A DNA stretch of 64,000 nucleotides from Carallia brachiata (lineage: Eukaryota > Streptophyta > Magnoliopsida > Malpighiales > Rhizophoraceae). The stretch's first letter is position 1; every line of letters begins with the position of its first letter. This document shows positions 57,301-64,000 of the stretch, piece after piece. Location of the stretch: positions 7,931,084 to 7,995,083 of the forward strand of contig JADCRB010000001.1 of NCBI GenBank assembly GCA_021464245.1, written 5' to 3'. Made by a program: the position numbers and the translations under genes. The notes below the pieces were generated by a model. The model was not told where the DNA came from and did not search any database. It worked only from the letters and a program-made list of their open reading frames with translations.

Positions 57301-60120
57301 TTACTTCGATGTCATTGACACAATCGACATGGATATGTAGCTTCAAAAACCTTCTGTTGCCTCATTTGGAAATCTGGTATAATAGAATTGTTTGAGTAGG
57401 AATAATTCTAAACTCACCAAATCTGAATGCTTAGTCAAACATTCTAATATTTGCAATTATTGTATTGAGATTCTTTTAAAGTTTGCTAAATAGAGAATGA
57501 ATGGTCCTTGTATAAGAAAGTCTTAAGAAAAATGTCTGTTGCTTTGTGTTAATGCTATATCCTTAATACGGTAGACTTTTGTCAAAACATTTGTTTAGCA
57601 TACATTCCTAAGTTTCCGGGTAACGCGTGACGGCTCCTTCTGCTGTGAAACCTTTTATTGCTGGTTAAATTGTTGCTGAACTTCCATCCATTCAGTGTTT
57701 GTTGGTAACTTCAAAACATCTAGTTAATTTTGATTCATCTTATTAAATGGAGATCAACCATCTTGATGGTGTTGTAAACTAAAAAATTACTGAGCTAGGT
57801 ACAGCCTGCTAATTTTGGATCTCCTGCAGCTGATGAAGTCCAGGGCCAGCATCCAGAAAATCAAGCCAATCATCAATCTTCTGAATGCAAGAAAGATATA
57901 ATGGTAAATTCATTCAGCTGATCATGTGAGATTGTGGAAAAAGAAACAGCGTGTTCTTAACTAGTCAGTGAATATGGGTGAAGCAGGATGAAAAGGGGCA
58001 AAGGCCAACTAAAAGAAAAACAAGAAGGCAAGCAGCTTCTGCCATGGATTATGAACAAACCATTGTTCCCGGTCACATATACCAGTCATGGCTTCAAAAT
58101 GCTTCTGATATTTTCTCAAGGAGAACAAAGAGAAAGGTTTGTCCCTGATCTCTAGACAGTGCAGATTTACATAAAGATAAGCAATTAAACATGTGAAAAG
58201 CAAACTCTTTGCTTACACCCTTTAATGAAATCAGACTTTGATCTTTTTAGCAGTTTGAAAGCATACAACGAAACAACCCCCCCAAAAAAAGTAGTAGGGG
58301 AGCGTCCTGAACATTGTTGTGAACAGTTGACAGTGTTGTTAGAAGGAGCAAGGGAGACGGAGCCACGAATTGGGATTGAACAAGCATTTTTTCACGCTAA
58401 AAAGCTTTCTTTACTTTTTCACAGGCACAAAGGGATATCATCTCTACAAGGAAGGTGGCTAACCTGATGGAGCTTCCACCCACAGTACTTACTGATGATT
58501 TATTTACAAAGGGAAATGGAGAATTTTATTATCCAGCTCCTCTCATGGAACTTTGGATGAAAAGTACACAGCCTCCCCAAGACTTTACTTCTGGTGAGAG
58601 TTCATGATTGCTTTTTTTTTTTTTTTCATTATTATGCTCATAAGGAGAGCAAGAATTGGGTAATTTATATTTTGCTTCGAAAGCAGAAAGGACTTCCCCT
58701 CCCCTGCTGCCAGAGCTATCATCTTCATCACCACCCGAGGGAGTGCATGATCAAGATCCAGTGGGATATGTAAGTTACTCCGCCCTTATGCCCTTTTGTA
58801 GTTGAAAGCCCTCACATTGTCTGATGGAGCGTTTGGATGTAAAGACCTTTGGAGATTTTCAAAGTGGTGTTGGCTCTGAATCACGGGTGTGTCCATAGAG
58901 AAGCTGAGAGCAAATGTTATCAACAATGAAATTCCCGCAGAAAACCTGATAGGGGAACTAAGAGCCAATCTTATGAGCAGTGGGGTTAGGAAAACTGCAG
59001 ACAATTTCATGACACCTGGAAATTCTGGTACATCGCTTCTCTCTTCTGCTTTGCATCTTTCACAGTCTAGAGAGTAATCTTTAGGTGATTAGATAATACT
59101 AAGATGATACTCTTTTAATTTGACTTTGTTCTTCATGCGCATTTAAAGCAGATGGAGTTAGATCTATCCCAAGCTCAGGATCAGGATATGATGTCCCAAA
59201 CCATTTAGAAGTCAGTTCAGGACGGTTAGTGAAAATCTATTCCATGAAAAAACAGTTGTAATAACAAATGGCTTTATGTTTGCCAAATGTACCTTTTGAT
59301 CTTCTACGCTTTGGAAAGGATTGCCCATTTTTGGTAGCTAGAGAAAGATGTAAATATCAGATTGTTCTGATTACTGGATACATTACATTGATCATCAACA
59401 GAACCAACAAGAAAAAGCCATCTTCTAAACAAAGTGGCAGCAGCCTTGAGCCAGTGGATGAAGAAAATTCGTGGCAGTATCCTGATCCAAATTTTAAGTT
59501 ATCAAGACTGTCTGAGAATGGACTGATGCCTGATGCAGGTAAATGGCGCAGCAATCCACATACCTTGATTGCAAGCTTGCAGCATCTTTGGCCGGTTTGA
59601 ACGTTTTACTTATTAAACCGAACTAACACATTGTTGAATTTTTATCCAGAGCTGTTGGTGGAAACTGGACCTACACAAACCCAACGTCCAATTATTAGTC
59701 CATCTGTTGACAAGATAACTGATTCTATTCGGATGTAGAGCTCTTTTGACACTTCTTCACTTTCCTTGTTTCCTTTTCATATTGTACGCATCAGTGATTG
59801 GTTTGAATGCCAACAGGCAGATGAAAAGTCACTTTGAGTCACCAGGTGCCCCGCAGGTGGAGTCCCTAGACAAACTAACAACCGGAATGAACCGAAAGCA
59901 AGCTGCTCTGCTCTTTTATCAAACTTGCGGTAGTCATACACACCTATTTTGTCCTCCGTCGATTCCAAAAGCTATGAATTCAGACAAAACCATTTAAAGA
60001 AAATTATAACTGGGATCATTGGCTAATTTATGTGCAGTACTCGCTTCTTGTGACTTGCTGAGTGTTGCACAAAAGGTGCCTTATGGGGATATACTCATCT
60101 CTAAAGGAACGAAGATGTGA
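54318..60120 (+). CDS. SYN1: REC8/SYN1 meiotic cohesin kleisin, 20 exons, with frame breaks
   Basis: REC8 is the meiosis-specific kleisin holding sister chromatids together. Exons: 54318-54370, 54646-54713, 54840-54898, 54994-55038, 55149-55168, 55338-55414, 55549-55666, 56613-56687, 56769-56847, 57055-57167, 57830-57903, 57987-58136, 58425-58593, 58687-58769, 58845-59027, 59152-59224, 59402-59538, 59650-59734, 59817-59929, 60038-60120, about 619 codons (Arabidopsis SYN1 has 627). N-terminus MFYSHQLLARKAPLGQI, MALRLSGILMGG, VVIVYERKVKLL; middle TAMDYEQT-like SAMDYEQTIVPGHIYQSWLQ; C-terminal winged helix ESPGAPQVESLDKL and VPYGDILISKGTKM. The frame is off by one at the exon 2 junction (54646), inside exon 8 near 56636-56640 (stop at 56673-56675 otherwise), and in exon 15 at 58885-58893 (gggtgtgtcc). 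All splice borders are GT-AG. Confidence 0.88.
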
Positions 60121-62405
60121 CAGATGTAAGGTCAGCACACTCTGTTCCCCATTGCTATCTTTCAAGCATCCTTTAATTTGTAATCTTTTCACCGTATTTA
60201 TTATCTATTTTCCTCTAGTAAGCCTAATTTTCAAGATATGGTCTTTTTTAAATGTTCTTTTTGCAGAACACTATTAAGTTAGCAAAAATAGGAATGAAGC
60301 AACTGCGATTGACCAGCGAAGTAGTAAATTGAGATATGCAGCAAAGTATTAAAATGAGATACGTAAGGATACTCTCGCTCTCTCTTCTCCCCCGAGGCCA
60401 TCTTCTGTAACGTTCAGTTTCAAGTGGTGGGACACTCGATAAACAAATGCACTGCAATTTTCCTATTTGTCTCACATTGTAAGCCTGAGCGTTCGAATAG
60501 TATCTTCATTTTAATTTTGAACATATTAAGTGCGTGAATTTCAGAGTATGGCTCCCGAATGCAGATGCTGTGCATTGGATTAATGAATGGATAAGTGACA
60601 AATATGGTTTTATAAGCGATTTATATAATCACTTTTAGTAAAGTTTCATACGCAAAAATTGATACACAAAGAAAATATATATATTGTGACAGACTTAATC
60701 ATTTCTATAACAAAATTAATAAAATATAATATAAAAAATTATTACTTTATTTTTTATTATAAAAAAATAAACATAATTACAAAAATAATAAAACTCATCA
60801 CAATATATATATATATATATTATTTTTTGTGTATCAATTACGTCAATTAGAGGACGACGTGTTTGCACTTTGCCAATGAAATTGTGTTCAACTCCTTCTT
60901 CTTTTTTTTAGTAAAATTATATAAATATGTTTAGTAAGACGTATAAAAAATGCATAATTAATTTAATAAAATTTAATAATTCGTCTTTTTTTTTTTCAAA
61001 TTTAATATAACTTTCATAATTTAACAATTCAAATTATTACGTGTTAACAATTATGTCATCTGTTATATTTTTCCTTCTTCATTTACCGTCAGCGTAGTAC
61101 TAGAGTTGTTGCCAATTGAATCGACGGGCTATGGTTAGTAAGGTTGGAAGATCAGAAGAAGCTATTATGACATTAGTTTTGTTGTTTGATACAACCATAT
61201 GGGAACTATAACCAAACACTAGTTATTTTTCTTATCACACCAAAACGGAAATTAATATAAATTGCTAGCCGTTGCTGGTGTTTGTTAAATACTAGACTTC
61301 AGATGCTACTAGCTAAGCGATAGTGAAATAGAAAAGGTCAAAGTCTATACGAATTTCATGGAAAAAAAATTTGTAGTCTCAATCAATGATTGAAATCTCA
61401 TACCTTGCAAGTTAGTTGTGTTGCCGTTGATATCATTCTTTTTATTTTTTTTTTTTTGACATAAGATATCATTCTATTTTAGATATGTCGATTCTAACTA
61501 CTTAAATTCTTTCCTTAGGTTTCCTGTATTTATTTATTTATTTGTTTATAAAAAATTCTTAGGTTTCCTATTCACTTATTTATGGAAGTTTGTTGGTAAA
61601 GAAAAGATAATCCTTGCGGCACATTCAACCTCTTCCTTTTATTAAAAAAAAAAAGGGCCGACTCTGACGCAGGCATTGCACTAGAGCCAGAAGAAATTGA
61701 CATTGAATTGTTAGACTTAGGAAGTAAAATTAAAATAATTGGGCTCATAAGTTTGGAAGATATTCTAATTATTAAAATTTTATGATTTTATTTTTGAGAT
61801 ATGAATTTTAACCTTGAAAGAATAACAATATCTAATTTTAAATAGACAGTGAATAAATAGTAATACAGTCTCGTCTAATAATATTAGTAATTTATTTATT
61901 TTTTTATAAATTTAATTATACATCGTTTTATATCACTTTGATATTCTTTAAAACAATTTAAATGAATTCTCCAAAATTTTTCCATTCTAAAAACTGGTAA
62001 GAAGTTTATGGAAATAAAAAGAAACTACTTAAATTGTATATCTCACGGTTTAATAAATCTCTTGAAAGAAAAAAAAAAATCCAGCCCTTTTGTTTTGCCA
62101 TGTATAGGTACAACGAAGCAATATGATTACACAACCTCTCCAACGCGAAGCTTCTGTGTTTATATTCCTGATACTTTGAACTCATAAATTCAAACATATC
62201 AAAAAATAATTAGGCATACTTCAATGTATAAAATTGTGTTATGCCTACTGATTCGAAAGTTCTTTCTATCAAAATCGTCCTGCGCCTTCCTTTCAACGGG
62301 GAGAGAGTATCTTTTATAAGTAAATTATGAAGTTTGAACTCAAAATTTTATCCCAAACTAACCACTAAAATACATCTAGTAATTTTTCAACAATCTTTCA
62401 GTATC
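60121..62405. other. AT-rich intergenic DNA downstream of REC8
   Basis: The first few hundred bases are probable REC8 3' UTR. The remainder is AT-rich with a TA tract near 60804 and one ultra-short poly-A insertion. No gene was recognised. Confidence 0.5.
61429..61475. mobile_element. Ultra-short poly-A insertion (minus) with 11-bp TSD
   Basis: The 11-mer gatatcattct at 61429-61439 repeats exactly at 61465-61475. The 25-base insert is poly-T followed by gacataa; on the minus strand it reads ttatgtc plus poly-A. Confidence 0.6.
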
Positions 62406-62797
62406 AATACTGAGCATCAAGTGTATATTTGGGGGTGTTGATGGGACTTCAATTGATGACATCGAGTGGCTATTTCAATAGTGTTGTAGAGATCGATTCA
62501 AAGATTGTTTGTCATGGCTCTCAACAGCCCAACTTCTTCCTGGCCTCAAGACATTTACTCAAACCTTGTAGGTATTTTTAAACCATCGCTTTCTTGTCAA
62601 CAGTGTATTTTTGTTTATGTATCGAGAAGTGTTAATAGAGCGGCTAATTGGATTGCTAAATAAACTATAGATAACTTTCTTCCTCTACATTAGATTAGCA
62701 ACTCACCCATAGCGCTATCACATATATAATGTCCTCTGGTCTTCTTGAGTAATGATATGCTTTATGTTTCAGTGTCAAAAAAAAATACTGAGCATCA
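62406..62797 (+). mobile_element. 5'-truncated LINE insertion with perfect 14-bp TSD
   Basis: The 14-mer aatactgagcatca at 62406-62419 repeats exactly at 62784-62797. The 364-base insert between them encodes a decayed RNase H-like end (SRSVNRAANWIAK-like reading near 62625, then a stop). It ends in agtgtc plus poly-A. This is a clear target-primed insertion of a truncated LINE. Confidence 0.8.
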
Positions 62798-64000
62798 GCC
62801 TTTTCACAAGGATCGATATACGGTGGGGGACATATGAACTCTTAACTTATAAAACATATAAACAACTTGACTTAAAATTTTTGTAGATCTTTTTTTCAAT
62901 CTGATGAAGAGAATTCTTTTATCTTTAATTTTGAAATTTAATAAAAAAATTTATTTCACTGAAGACAAAAGTTATCTTTCAAAAGATTTAAAAAAAAAAA
63001 ATTCACTAGGATGAATTCAAAATTTTCATATTAATTTTTATATGTATTATAGCCACAGAATATGGAGTAAATGGAATGCATGAGGACATAAGGAAAGGAA
63101 ATCTATGTAATAAAAGCTGGTCTCACCCCGATTGTGGAAAGCAGATTGGGTCAACCGATGATAAAAAGGCTAATAGCTTTGATTTTGCTTGTCATTGAAC
63201 ATTTATCTGTATTTTATAGGATTTGTTACAACGCCTACTAGCAGCCATGTTGTGCTGATGGCTGAATAAGGAGATGTTTGGTTTTATTATTAATTATTAT
63301 TGTTACTGATAAAAATTATAAAGTAGATCAAAATAGTATTTAGTTATTTTTTTTAGGGAAAAAGTTTATAACTAAATGATTTTTTTCTATTGTCTCCACA
63401 CGAAATTTTTTTTGTGCAATTAAGAACGTATTTTGTGCAATCAAATCGATAAAAAGTAATTCAAAAAATATTATTATTTTTTTATTGCACATTTTTTCTA
63501 TGTGGTTGCACAAAAAATACTTGTGGTTGCACAAAAAAAATTCATATAAACGTAATAAAAAAAAGTTATTTGGCCATGTAATGATCTTTTTTTTTTTTAA
63601 TGGTCGCTGTTGCTGATATGTTGTGGAAATAGCTATTGATTAGAAAAATAGAGACTTCTCTACTTTTTATTTCCACCGACAGCTGATGAAAAGGCCAATT
63701 ACCAAATTAACCTTTAAAAAAGACACGCAGCACGAAGGAGTTATATTATCCACTGTGCAAGGTTATACACCGAGAGAGATCAGCATTAAAAATATTTGTT
63801 TTGTTTTTTTTCACCGAGAGAGAGAGAGGCTATAAGCATTAAATAATTTTTTTTCAACTTTTCTTTATGGAGATTAAAAGAGTATGATAAAACAATATTT
63901 AATTGATCGAAACTTTTTGTAAGCACTATATTAACAGTATAAAAAGAAAATTATTTTAAGTATGCTCACTTTTTTATTTTTTCGTTTTTGTTGTTTAAAA
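62798..64000. other. AT-rich intergenic DNA to window end
   Basis: No gene was recognised. Two related stretches (tttttgtgcaa around 63410-63440 and ttgcacaaaaaa around 63505-63540) form an imperfect inverted repeat that could be a MITE piece. Its ends were not resolved. Confidence 0.5.

Noticed and set aside
59735..59816. TAG directly after the REC8 exon 18 coding sequence as a premature stop
   Set aside because: It lies in a GT-AG intron beginning at 59735 (cggat|gtagag); splicing gives a continuous frame RMQMKSHFE.
1..64000. CRISPR arrays, prokaryotic operons, tRNA or rRNA genes
   Set aside because: No regularly spaced repeats with unique spacers and no convincing full tRNA or rRNA sequence were found. 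The gene architecture is eukaryotic.

Overview
The window is nuclear DNA of a flowering plant. Genes are split by short GT-AG introns, intergenic DNA is very AT-rich with many poly-A/T tracts, and the gene set is plant-specific: plastid ferritin, a PMT-type methyltransferase, an MCA-type protein, PNGase A, a VAPYRIN-like protein and a REC8/SYN1 cohesin. The proteins look like a woody eudicot, and Citrus or a close relative is my best guess. That guess rests on remembered sequence similarity and is not tested here.

Layout: 1-6.7 kb is repeat-rich intergenic DNA holding two LINE tails and a GA-rich array inside an inverted-repeat element. A ferritin gene (+) lies at 7.0-9.3 kb. The region 9.3-22 kb is a rearranged tandem duplication. 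It contains a second, decayed ferritin lacking exon 1 (19.07-20.82 kb), fused directly behind a copy of the promoter, leader and start codon of the next gene. That duplicated promoter was later interrupted by a small non-autonomous LTR retrotransposon (16.7-18.8 kb). The intact neighbouring gene at 22.35-26.35 kb (+) encodes a MINPP-type histidine phosphatase in 11 exons. An MCA-like gene (+) lies at 29.96-33.36 kb. It is followed by a degraded inverted copy of the non-coding 3' half of the phosphatase locus (33.4-35.5 kb). Then come eIF2-alpha (+, 37.4-39.9 kb), a PMT23-like methyltransferase (+, 41.4-45.6 kb), PNGase A (-, 46.8-48.6 kb), a VAPYRIN-like MSP/ankyrin gene (-, 49.0-50.9 kb), a LINE remnant (52-53.2 kb) and the meiotic cohesin REC8/SYN1 (+, 54.3-60.1 kb). 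The remainder is AT-rich intergenic DNA with a short LINE insertion.

The genes are functionally unrelated, as is usual in plants, and there is no operon. Three themes stand out. First, a tandem duplication between ferritin and the phosphatase created a chimeric transcription unit. Second, the window is peppered with tiny poly-A retro-insertions flanked by 11-14 bp target-site duplications. Third, single-base frame disruptions occur in ferritin, PMT23 and REC8, while five other genes read through cleanly. These could be consensus errors or real lesions, and only reads can decide. I see no CRISPR array, prokaryotic operon or plainly new enzyme system.
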